This document shows positions 1 to 4,972 of a stretch of DNA of 7,252 nucleotides, piece after piece. The position numbers were made by a program, and so were the translations under genes. Position 1 is the first letter of the stretch, and the number at the start of each line of letters is the position of its first letter. Below the pieces are notes generated by a model. The model was not told the DNA's origin and made no database searches. It saw only the letters and a program-made list of their open reading frames with translations. This DNA comes from CAYTQK01 sp964439745 (GTDB lineage: Bacteria > Desulfobacterota > Desulfobacteria > Desulfobacterales > Desulfosudaceae): the NCBI GenBank assembly GCA_964439745.1, contig CAYTQK010000171.1:1-7252 (forward strand), written 5' to 3'.

Positions 1-53
1 TAGGGACAATCGTTTTCTTCAATAACCAGGAAAAATGCTTCCACCGTACTCAT
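1..53 (-). CDS. N-terminus of unrecognised protein, cut by window edge
   Basis: Reading leftward from an ATG at 53-51, 17 codons stay open to the edge and give MSTVEAFFLVIEENDCP. A purine-rich ribosome binding site (AGAGG) lies about 6 bases upstream of this ATG. The queF stop is only about 66 bp upstream on the same strand, so the two genes may be co-transcribed. The visible peptide has a hydrophobic strand-like stretch (AFFLVI) followed by acidic residues, with no signal peptide. That is too little to assign a family. The start is supported by the binding site and the operon-like spacing; the function is unknown. Confidence 0.5.
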   Translation of the reverse strand, partial: MSTVEAFFLVIEENDCP

Positions 54-119
54 GGGCAACCTCTTTTTCTGCGGGTTACATGTTCGCCAAGCGGCCTGTT
101 TCGGTAATGTCCCGCCGGT

Positions 120-533
120 TCAGGAGAGGGCCGGCCGCTCGCCGCTGTCCGCCCGGACCCGGGTGGTAATGCCGCCCCGGGCGGTAAATTCTCCGGTGAC
201 TTCCATCCAGCGCGGGGAAATGGTCCCCAGCAGGTCGTCCAGTATTTTGTTGACCACGTGTTCATAAAAAATGCCTGTGTTTCTGTATTGCAGCAGATAG
301 TATTTGAGCGATTTTAATTCGATGATCGATTTATCCGGCTGGTACCGGATGGTGATGGTACCGAAATCCGGCAGGCCGGTCATGGGGCAGACCGAAGTGA
401 ATTCAGGTTGACGGATTTCCACCTCAATGCCGCGCCGGCCCTGGTACTGGTAAGGCATGGCCGACAGCATCTCCGTATCGACCGTGGCGATGTCCCGGAC
501 GGTGTAGGGCAGTTGATTTTTATTATCCGTCAT
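120..533 (-). CDS. queF: NADPH-dependent 7-cyano-7-deazaguanine (preQ0) reductase QueF, short type
   Basis: QueF is a cytosolic enzyme that reduces the nitrile of preQ0 to the aminomethyl group of preQ1 with two NADPH, on the route to queuosine in tRNA. The 137-residue length fits the short, single-domain, Bacillus-type enzyme. The segment EFTSVCPMTGLPDFG holds the nucleophile Cys49 and the acid Asp56. Residues 72-79 (ELKSLKYY) match the QueF signature E-(S/L)-K-(S/A)-x-K-(L/Y)-aromatic. Glu91 in FYEHVVNKI fits the substrate-binding glutamate. The residue just before it is Tyr90, where the B. subtilis enzyme has His in FHED. The C-terminal SPRWMEVTGEFTARGGI is also typical. The ATG start at 533 has AGGAAAGG about 5 bases upstream. 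A likely promoter lies at 659-687, giving a leader of about 120 nt. An unidentified gene follows downstream on the same strand. The family assignment is secure. Confidence 0.96.
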   Translation of the reverse strand: MTDNKNQLPYTVRDIATVDTEMLSAMPYQYQGRRGIEVEIRQPEFTSVCPMTGLPDFGTITIRYQPDKSIIELKSLKYYLLQYRNTGIFYEHVVNKILDDLLGTISPRWMEVTGEFTARGGITTRVRADSGERPALS

Positions 534-572
534 GCGTACCTTTCCTGTTGCCCGTCCGGTATCGACCGTGGC
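475..572. repeat. Pair of 14-bp direct repeats at the queF 5' end
   Basis: GTATCGACCGTGGC occurs at 475-488, inside the first codons of queF (encoding part of ATVDT), and again at 559-572 in the untranslated leader, 84 bp apart start to start. The match is exact over 14 bases and breaks at a one-base difference just outside. It may be a relic of a small duplication, a protein or RNA target, or chance. Confidence 0.5.
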
Positions 573-598
573 CGGAGCGGGTTATGGATTGTTCTTTG

Positions 599-629
599 CA
601 GTGCCGGTCCGTTTCCGGCCCGGGCACTG
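599..629 (-). other. Strong hairpin with GAAA loop in the queF leader
   Basis: Read on the queF strand, CAGTGCC and GGCACTG form a perfect 7-bp outer stem. Inside it two more G-C pairs can form, then CCG-GAAA-CGG closes as a GNRA-type tetraloop. The element lies roughly 65-95 nt upstream of the queF ATG and downstream of the predicted promoter, so it would be transcribed. No T-run follows it on the queF strand, so it is not a classic intrinsic terminator. I could not match the leader to the preQ1-I riboswitch pattern. The pairing is seen directly; any regulatory role is inference. Confidence 0.5.
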
Positions 630-658
630 GAATCGTGAAGGTCTCACCCCAGAATCTG

Positions 659-687
659 GTTATATATGATAACAACGGAGATTTCAA
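659..687 (-). promoter_or_regulatory. Sigma-70-like promoter for queF
   Basis: On the minus strand, TTGAAA (687-682) and TATAAC (664-659) are separated by 17 bp. Each hexamer matches five of six consensus positions. The site sits in the AT-rich divergent intergenic region and points at queF. Transcription would begin near 652, leaving a leader of about 120 nt. Confidence 0.5.
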
Positions 688-713
688 AATAAAATTATGC
701 GCCGGGTTTCCGG

Positions 714-743
714 TTGAAAAAAAATATTCAAATCAGATATAAT
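714..743 (+). promoter_or_regulatory. Sigma-70-like promoter for map
   Basis: TTGAAA (714-719) and a perfect TATAAT (738-743) are 18 bp apart, within a strongly AT-rich patch. Transcription would start near 750, about 89 nt upstream of the chosen map start. Together with the leftward queF promoter it makes this a divergent promoter region. Confidence 0.6.
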
Positions 744-838
744 AAAATAAGATGAAAAAGTAATCCGAATTTTATACAATGCCTCGCTGCGGGCCGGAAA
801 TTGCGATGCGGTCTCGACGGCGTTTGTGGAGTTTTTTT

Positions 839-1729
839 ATGAAAAAGAAGAAGAGCCGGACACAGGACAGCCTCAACATTCTCTGCCCCTGCGGCAGCGG
901 ATTGAAGTTCAAGGCCTGCTGCCTGGCCAGGAATGACGGCGGGGCCTACCTGGAGCAATTATACCGGGAAAAATATAATATCCGGGTAAAGCACGAGGCG
1001 GATATCGACGGTATCCGGAAGGCCGGCCGCCTGGCCCTGGCCACCCTGGACCTGGTGGAGGCGGCCCTGCGGCCCGGTATGAAAACGGAAGAAATCAACA
1101 CCATTGTGCATGAATATACGGTCAAGAACGGGGCGGTGCCGGCCCCGCTGAATTACCGGGGGTTTCCCAAAAGCGTCTGCGTTTCGGTCAACGAAGTGAT
1201 CTGTCACGGCATTCCGGGAAACCGGGTCATTGAGGACGGGGATATCGTCAACGTGGATGTGACCCCCATCCTGGACGGCTATTACGCGGATGTGAACAAG
1301 ACTTTTTTTGTGGGCACTCCCGGCCGGGACGCCCGGAAGATCGTCAATGTTACCTGGGGGGCCTTGAAATGCGGCCTGGCCGCGGTCCGGCCCGGCAATA
1401 CCATCGGCGATATCGGCCGGGCCATTCAGAGTCATGTCGAGCAGCGGGGATGCTCCGTGGTGCGGGAATTCGTCGGCCACGGGGTGGGGTTTGATTTTCA
1501 TGAACCGCCCCAGGTCCCCCATTACGGCCGCAAAGGTCAGGGGGTGGTCCTGATCCCGGGAATGGTCTTTACCATTGAGCCCATGATTAATCTCGGTGAC
1601 AAAGAGGTCCGCATACTGGACGATGACTGGACGGCGGTAACCCGGGACGGTTCCCTGTCCGCCCAGTTTGAACAGACGCTGCTGGTGACCCGGGACGGCT
1701 GCGAAAGCCTGACTCCTTTTACCGTATAG
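839..1729 (+). CDS. map: Type I methionine aminopeptidase with N-terminal SEC-C zinc motif
   Basis: The enzyme removes the N-terminal methionine from new proteins in the cytosol. From the ATG at 839 the protein has 296 residues. The first part is lysine-rich and carries CPCGSGLKFKACC (Cys16, Cys18, Cys27, Cys28), the SEC-C zinc-binding motif. The M24 catalytic domain follows from about residue 50. Its dinuclear metal ligands are visible: Asp140 (NVDVT), Asp151 (ADVNKTF), His214 (VGHGVG), Glu247 (FTIEP) and Glu278 (FEQT), plus His123 (CHGIP) and His221. Each metal ligand sits 43 residues after its E. coli counterpart, which agrees with an inserted N-terminal module. An in-frame ATG at 779 lacks a ribosome binding site, whereas 839 has GGAG 7 bases upstream, so I chose 839. 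The gene is monocistronic, convergent with the next gene and driven by the promoter at 714-743. Confidence 0.96.
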   Translation: MKKKKSRTQDSLNILCPCGSGLKFKACCLARNDGGAYLEQLYREKYNIRVKHEADIDGIRKAGRLALATLDLVEAALRPGMKTEEINTIVHEYTVKNGAVPAPLNYRGFPKSVCVSVNEVICHGIPGNRVIEDGDIVNVDVTPILDGYYADVNKTFFVGTPGRDARKIVNVTWGALKCGLAAVRPGNTIGDIGRAIQSHVEQRGCSVVREFVGHGVGFDFHEPPQVPHYGRKGQGVVLIPGMVFTIEPMINLGDKEVRILDDDWTAVTRDGSLSAQFEQTLLVTRDGCESLTPFTV

Positions 1730-1848
1730 CCCGGGTATCTGGCTGTCCTGCCTGGGTGTCGATCAGTTGGGGCCGCCGCTTCATGCGGGACGATCCTACC
1801 GCCCATTCGCGGTCTGTCCCGGATATCTCACGAGTCGATCTGGGGCCG
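1730..1848. repeat. Imperfect direct repeat in the convergent intergenic region after map
   Basis: CCCGG(G/A)TATCT occurs at 1730-1740 and 1818-1828. Each copy is followed by GTCGATC (1758-1764 and 1834-1840) and then by GGGGCCG (1769-1775 and 1842-1848), so the three blocks keep the same order with shortened spacing in the second copy. The second copy runs into GGGGC-CGG-GCCCC (1842-1854), a short GC hairpin without a T-run. The 168 bp between map and the next gene hold no other element I recognise and no classic terminator. Confidence 0.35.
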
Positions 1849-1897
1849 GGCCCCTGGTTCCGACTGCAAGGCGCCGGACGTGAAGCTGTGGTCAATG

Positions 1898-2434
1898 CTA
1901 GCCCATGTAGTTGTCTTTGAAGGCGGGCTTGTTCTTGCTGGTTTTAAGAACACCGCGGGCGTTGCACTTGGGACAGCGGACTTCCGAGGGCATGTCCTCC
2001 ATGTCGATTTCAATGGGGGCGTTGCACTTGGAGCAGTTGATTGTTGTTTTTTTGCCTTTACCCGGCGTTTTTCCCCCGGTTTCTGCGGCTTCCGGCTCCT
2101 GGTCCACGAACTCCACTTCCGGTTGCGGGTCGGTGCTGTCGTAATTTTCAATAAAGGCCAGCACCGCCTGGCGAACGCATTTGTTGTCATTGCCACCACC
2201 GATCAGGGTCAGCTTTTCATATTGATCCTTGGTGAGAATAATCTTGGTTTCCAGTAAATGGGAGGATTCCAGGGCGGTATTCAGTTCCTCCAGTTTTTCA
2301 GCCAGCTTGGAGAACTTCATGTTGCCGGACTTGATTCGTTCCTGGATTTCATCCGCCAGTTCCTGGGCGGTATACCAGGTCCCTTCATGAAGAATTTTTT
2401 CGCTTTCCAGGTCAATATGATCCATCTGATCCAT
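1898..2434 (-). CDS. Uncharacterised zinc-ribbon protein with a possible ribbon-helix-helix segment
   Basis: I do not recognise a named family. The 178-residue protein has three visible parts. Residues 1-60 are acidic, charged and probably helical (a QELADEIQERIKSG stretch, then KLAEKLEELNTAL). Residues 62-98 read as a short strand (ETKIILT), a helix (KDQYEKLTLIG), a glycine/asparagine turn (GGND) and a second helix (NKCVRQAVLAFIENY), the layout of a ribbon-helix-helix DNA-binding fold. After an acidic, proline-containing linker and a basic patch (about 100-131), Cys134, Cys137, Cys154 and Cys157 form a CxxC-x16-CxxC zinc ribbon, followed by a lysine-rich tail. There is no signal peptide or membrane segment, so it is probably cytoplasmic. 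The ATG at 2434 has AAGGAGG 5 bases upstream. It is transcribed alone from the promoter at 2511-2540 and converges with map. A DNA- or RNA-binding role is inference. Confidence 0.85.
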   Translation of the reverse strand: MDQMDHIDLESEKILHEGTWYTAQELADEIQERIKSGNMKFSKLAEKLEELNTALESSHLLETKIILTKDQYEKLTLIGGGNDNKCVRQAVLAFIENYDSTDPQPEVEFVDQEPEAAETGGKTPGKGKKTTINCSKCNAPIEIDMEDMPSEVRCPKCNARGVLKTSKNKPAFKDNYMG

Positions 2435-2510
2435 TATCCCCTCCTTATATATCCGTCTCTATTCCTGAATTTAGATAACCTGCCCGCATTATGGAACATG
2501 TTAACAATTT

Positions 2511-2540
2511 ACTATAAACAGAAATTTATCCGGGTGTCAA
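2511..2540 (-). promoter_or_regulatory. Near-consensus sigma-70 promoter for the zinc-ribbon gene
   Basis: On the minus strand a perfect TTGACA (2540-2535) is followed after 18 bp by TATAGT (2516-2511), five of six matches. The start point would fall near 2504, giving a leader of about 70 nt that includes the AAGGAGG ribosome binding site. The palindrome AACATGTT (2495-2502) overlaps the first transcribed bases and could serve as an operator; that is inference. Confidence 0.65.
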
Positions 2541-2620
2541 AGGAAAGATGTTCAGGGCAATGATCCATGGCGTCTCCGCCATCCAGTTTCCGCGAGAATT
2601 ATTCCAGCAGCAGGTAAGGG

Positions 2621-2650
2621 TTGCCTGATGGCGGCCCGGTTTGCTATATA
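2621..2650 (+). promoter_or_regulatory. Probable promoter for epd
   Basis: TTGCCT (2621-2626) and TATATA (2645-2650) are 18 bp apart, and TGC just before the -10 gives an extended -10 (TGnTATATA). An overlapping TATAAT at 2647-2652 is closer to consensus, but its spacing to the same -35 would be 20 bp. The leader to epd would be about 125-130 nt. Confidence 0.45.
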
Positions 2651-2679
2651 ATAGCCGCAGGCTTGAAAGTGTTTTCAGC

Positions 2680-2711
2680 CAGTCCGGCGGTCGATTTCTG
2701 CCACCGGGCTG
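2680..2711 (+). other. Hairpin in the epd leader
   Basis: CAGTCCGGCGG (2680-2690) can pair with CCACCGGGCTG (2701-2711) across a 10-base loop. That makes ten pairs, one of them a T-G wobble, with one C-A mismatch. It lies between the predicted promoter and the epd start and has no following T-run. It may affect mRNA stability or translation; only the pairing is seen. Confidence 0.35.
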
Positions 2712-2786
2712 CTGTTGCTCAGTTGATTGTTTTTGGTATAGAGGCGGCCCGGCCGGGACGGTGGTGCCGCCTGGAAAGCAGATTTC

Positions 2787-3803
2787 ATGACCTATCGCAT
2801 AGCCATCAACGGCTACGGCCGGATCGGGCGCTGCGTCCTCCGGGCGCTGTACGAAAGTGACCGGCATGACGATTTTGCCGTTGTCGGTCTGAACGAATTG
2901 TCGCATATCGAAGCCATCGCACATCTGACCCGCTTTGATTCCACCCACGGCCGTTTTCGTGGGCGGGTTTCCCATGACGGCCAGACCCTGTTTGTCGATG
3001 ATCAGGCCATTTCCGTTTTTACCGAACCGGAACCGGACCGTCTTCCCTGGGCGGAACTGGGGGTGGATGTGGTCATGGAGTGCTCGGGCCGGGGAGAATA
3101 CCGGCGCATCGCCGAGGGCCACCTGAAAAGCGGCGCCGGAAAGGTGGTTTTTTCCTGCCCGGCCGGTACGGCGGCGGATGCTACGGTGGTGTATGGCATT
3201 AACCACCATGTGCTCACGGCCGCGCATCGGATCATTTCCAATGCCTCCTGCACCTCCAACTGCATTACCCCGGTGATTGCCGTGCTGGATCGACACCTTG
3301 AAATTCAGCACGGTATGATTACCACCATTCATTCCATCATGAACGATCAGCCGGTGATCGACGCCTATCACAACCGGGATCTGCGCAAGTCCCGCAGCTC
3401 CAGCCAGTCTGTCATCCCCGTGGATACGGCCTTGCCCAGCGGCATTGATCGCCTGCTGCCGCACCTGGCCGGGTGCTTCCAGGCCGTGGCCCTGCGGGTA
3501 CCCATTACCAATGTTTCGGCCATGCAGCTGACCGCCCAGGTGAAACTTCCCACCGATGCCCGACAGGTCAACGAGATTCTGCAGGCGGCTGCCGCCGAGA
3601 AACTGGCCGGGATCCTGGGATACTCGGAACTGCCCCTGGTCTCCTGTGATTTCATTCATGATTCCCGGTCGGCCGTGGTGGATGCTTCCCAGACACGGGT
3701 CTGCGGGCGTACCGGTGTCAGCGTCCTGGCCTGGTTTGACAATGAATGGGGGTATGCCAACCGCATGCTGGACACGGCCCGGGCCCTGTTGACAGCGGTT
3801 TGA
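2787..3803 (+). CDS. epd: Erythrose-4-phosphate dehydrogenase-like enzyme (GAPDH family)
   Basis: A 338-residue NAD-dependent aldehyde dehydrogenase of the glyceraldehyde-3-phosphate dehydrogenase family. The N-terminal Rossmann domain shows AINGYGRIGR (Gly9, Gly11, Gly14). The catalytic Cys155 lies in SNASCTSNC and its partner His182 in TTIHS. C-terminal hallmarks include FDNEWGYANRMLD. Several segments follow E. coli Epd rather than GapA: LNEL near residue 36, HSIMNDQPVIDAYH (GAPDH usually reads His-x-x-Thr and DxPH here), SSSQSVIPVDT, and ELPLVSCDFIHDSRSAVVD. Epd oxidises D-erythrose 4-phosphate to 4-phosphoerythronate, the first step of DXP-dependent pyridoxal 5'-phosphate synthesis. No other PLP gene is nearby, so a glycolytic or mixed activity cannot be excluded. 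The start at 2787 has GGAAAG about 8 bases upstream. The gene appears to be transcribed alone, with its own leader. Confidence 0.88.
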   Translation: MTYRIAINGYGRIGRCVLRALYESDRHDDFAVVGLNELSHIEAIAHLTRFDSTHGRFRGRVSHDGQTLFVDDQAISVFTEPEPDRLPWAELGVDVVMECSGRGEYRRIAEGHLKSGAGKVVFSCPAGTAADATVVYGINHHVLTAAHRIISNASCTSNCITPVIAVLDRHLEIQHGMITTIHSIMNDQPVIDAYHNRDLRKSRSSSQSVIPVDTALPSGIDRLLPHLAGCFQAVALRVPITNVSAMQLTAQVKLPTDARQVNEILQAAAAEKLAGILGYSELPLVSCDFIHDSRSAVVDASQTRVCGRTGVSVLAWFDNEWGYANRMLDTARALLTAV

Positions 3804-3828
3804 CCCGGCCGGCAAACCGGCAAAAAGA

Positions 3829-3857
3829 TTGACACCCGGCAGCGGGGGGTATAAATT
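3829..3857 (+). promoter_or_regulatory. Promoter for the glycosyltransferase gene
   Basis: A perfect TTGACA (3829-3834) precedes TATAAATT (3850-3857). The best hexamer, TATAAA, gives a short 15-bp spacer; TAAATT at 3852-3857 gives 17 bp. The spacer is very G-rich (a run of six G). Transcription would begin near 3862, leaving a leader of about 70 nt. It sits 26 bp after the epd stop, so the glycosyltransferase need not depend on epd transcription. Confidence 0.55.
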
Positions 3858-3933
3858 GTTTTAACAAATGCAGTTGGTTACTTATCATTCGCCGGACGGC
3901 AGAAAATGAGCGCCGCAGGAGGCATGCACCGTC

Positions 3934-4851
3934 GTGGAATTGTCACTGGTCATCCCCATATACAATGAAGAACCCCTGATTGAACCCCTGCTGCAGCGGG
4001 TTTTTTCCAGCCTCCCGGCAATTACCGAGGATTTTGAGGTGATCTGCGTCGATGATGGCAGCCGGGACGGCAGCCTGGCGCGGCTGATCGAATGCCGCCG
4101 GCGCGACCGGCGCTTGAAGATCATCGTTCTTTCCCGGAATTTCGGGCACCAGGCCGCGTATACGGCCGGCCTGGAACATGCCCGGGGAAAATACGTGGTC
4201 ATGATGGACGGTGATTTACAGGATCCGCCGGAATTGATCCCGGACATGGTTGCCAAGGCCGAGGCCGGGTCGTTTGATATTATTCATGCCCGGCGGCGTA
4301 CCCGGCAGGAAGGGTTTTTCCGAAAGATCCTGATGCTGGGGTTTCATGCCGTCTTCCGGCGATTGTCCGGCCTGGAGGACGTCCAGAACATCGGCAATTT
4401 TTCCCTCATGAATCAGCCGGCCGTCCAGGCCCTGCTCTCCTTCCGGGAAAAAAGCCGTTACCTGCCGGGGCTGCGGTTTTTCATCGGTTTTGAGCAGGGG
4501 TTTGTGGAGTATGAACGGGATTCCCGTTTTTCCGGCCAACCCAAGATGGGGCTGGGCCTGCTTTACAAGCTGGCGCTGGACGCAATTTTTTCTTTTTCCG
4601 AGATTCCCATCCGGATCTGTTTTTTCATCGGCATGGCCGGCATCGTCATCTGTTTTTTCGCTTTTTTATATGTCATTATCAGCAAAATCACCGGCATCGC
4701 TCCTTTCGGCTGGTCGTCCACCACATTGAGTATCTATTTCATGGGTTTTGTGCAGCTTTTATTCCTGGGCATCCTGGGAGAATATCTCTTCCGGACCTAT
4801 CATGAAACCCGGAATCGGCCGGTGTATCTGATCCGTAAAATCATCGAATAG
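3934..4851 (+). CDS. Membrane-anchored family 2 glycosyltransferase, DPM1/GtrB type
   Basis: This 305-residue protein should transfer a sugar from a nucleotide donor to a lipid carrier such as polyprenyl phosphate at the inner face of the cytoplasmic membrane. The GT-A domain starts at once with LSLVIPIYNEE. It carries the nucleotide-binding VDDGSRDGS (Asp40, Asp41) and the metal-binding MDGDLQDPPE (Asp92, Asp94). The basic segment RRRTRQEGFF (120-129) fits the acceptor-side loop of the family. Two membrane helices follow at about 226-250 and 264-287, then a basic tail. Residues 152-158 read NIGNFSL, where many GtrB-type enzymes have D-x-G-D-F-R-L. The start is GTG at 3934: AGGAGG (3917-3922) lies 11 bases upstream, and the nearer ATG codons (3906, 3924) are out of frame. 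It has its own promoter and no flippase or polymerase partner nearby, so the sugar and final product are unknown. Confidence 0.9.
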   Translation: MELSLVIPIYNEEPLIEPLLQRVFSSLPAITEDFEVICVDDGSRDGSLARLIECRRRDRRLKIIVLSRNFGHQAAYTAGLEHARGKYVVMMDGDLQDPPELIPDMVAKAEAGSFDIIHARRRTRQEGFFRKILMLGFHAVFRRLSGLEDVQNIGNFSLMNQPAVQALLSFREKSRYLPGLRFFIGFEQGFVEYERDSRFSGQPKMGLGLLYKLALDAIFSFSEIPIRICFFIGMAGIVICFFAFLYVIISKITGIAPFGWSSTTLSIYFMGFVQLLFLGILGEYLFRTYHETRNRPVYLIRKIIE

Positions 4852-4893
4852 CGTATAGAGCGATTTCCAATTTTTTCCGCCTCTACGGCGTCA

Positions 4894-4916
4894 CCCGCAT
4901 AGTCCACTATGGCGGG
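4894..4916. repeat. Inverted repeat between convergent genes
   Basis: CCCGCATAG (4894-4902) pairs with CTATGGCGGG (4907-4916) across a TCCA loop, nine pairs with one bulged G. It lies in the 121-bp gap where the glycosyltransferase and phosphoesterase genes meet tail to tail, a usual place for a shared transcription end. No T-run follows on either strand, so intrinsic termination is not well supported. Confidence 0.35.
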
Positions 4917-4972
4917 GCATCATCTTCCTTGTATCTGCGGCAGACTTGAAAATCGCCGGATTCAGCCATCAT

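Larger units (their letters stand above)
2435..2786. other. Divergent intergenic region between the zinc-ribbon gene and epd
   Basis: This 352-bp stretch holds the leftward promoter of the zinc-ribbon gene (2511-2540), an 8-bp palindrome AACATGTT (2495-2502) just downstream of that promoter, a perfect 6-bp-stem hairpin ATGGCG-TCTC-CGCCAT (2567-2582), the likely epd promoter (2621-2650) and a hairpin in the epd leader (2680-2711). A 26-codon reading frame (2548-2628) follows a purine-rich AAGGAAAG, but I have no evidence that it is translated. No longer gene is supported here. Confidence 0.5.

Noticed and set aside
779..838. Upstream ATG extending map by 20 residues
   Set aside because: No ribosome binding site precedes it, while the ATG at 839 has GGAG at 7 bases. 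The extension is arginine-rich and not typical of the family.
959..1522. Leftward reading frame (187 codons) opposite map
   Set aside because: Shadow of map, whose catalytic residues are all accounted for on the other strand.
2493..2505. LexA-like SOS box (GAAC-N4-GTTC) at GAACATGTTAAC
   Set aside because: The right half reads TAAC, not GTTC, so only one half-site fits; the 8-bp palindrome is reported separately.
2526..3815. Long leftward reading frame (429 codons) opposite epd
   Set aside because: It is the antisense shadow of a well-supported GAPDH-family gene in GC-rich DNA; its translation is low-complexity, rich in Gly, His and Arg, and shows no family motif.
4860..4890. Intrinsic terminator around the T-run at 4871-4876 after the glycosyltransferase
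   Set aside because: The T-run precedes the CGCC-tctac-GGCG stem on the plus strand and becomes an A-run on the minus strand, so the stem-then-T order is missing in both directions.
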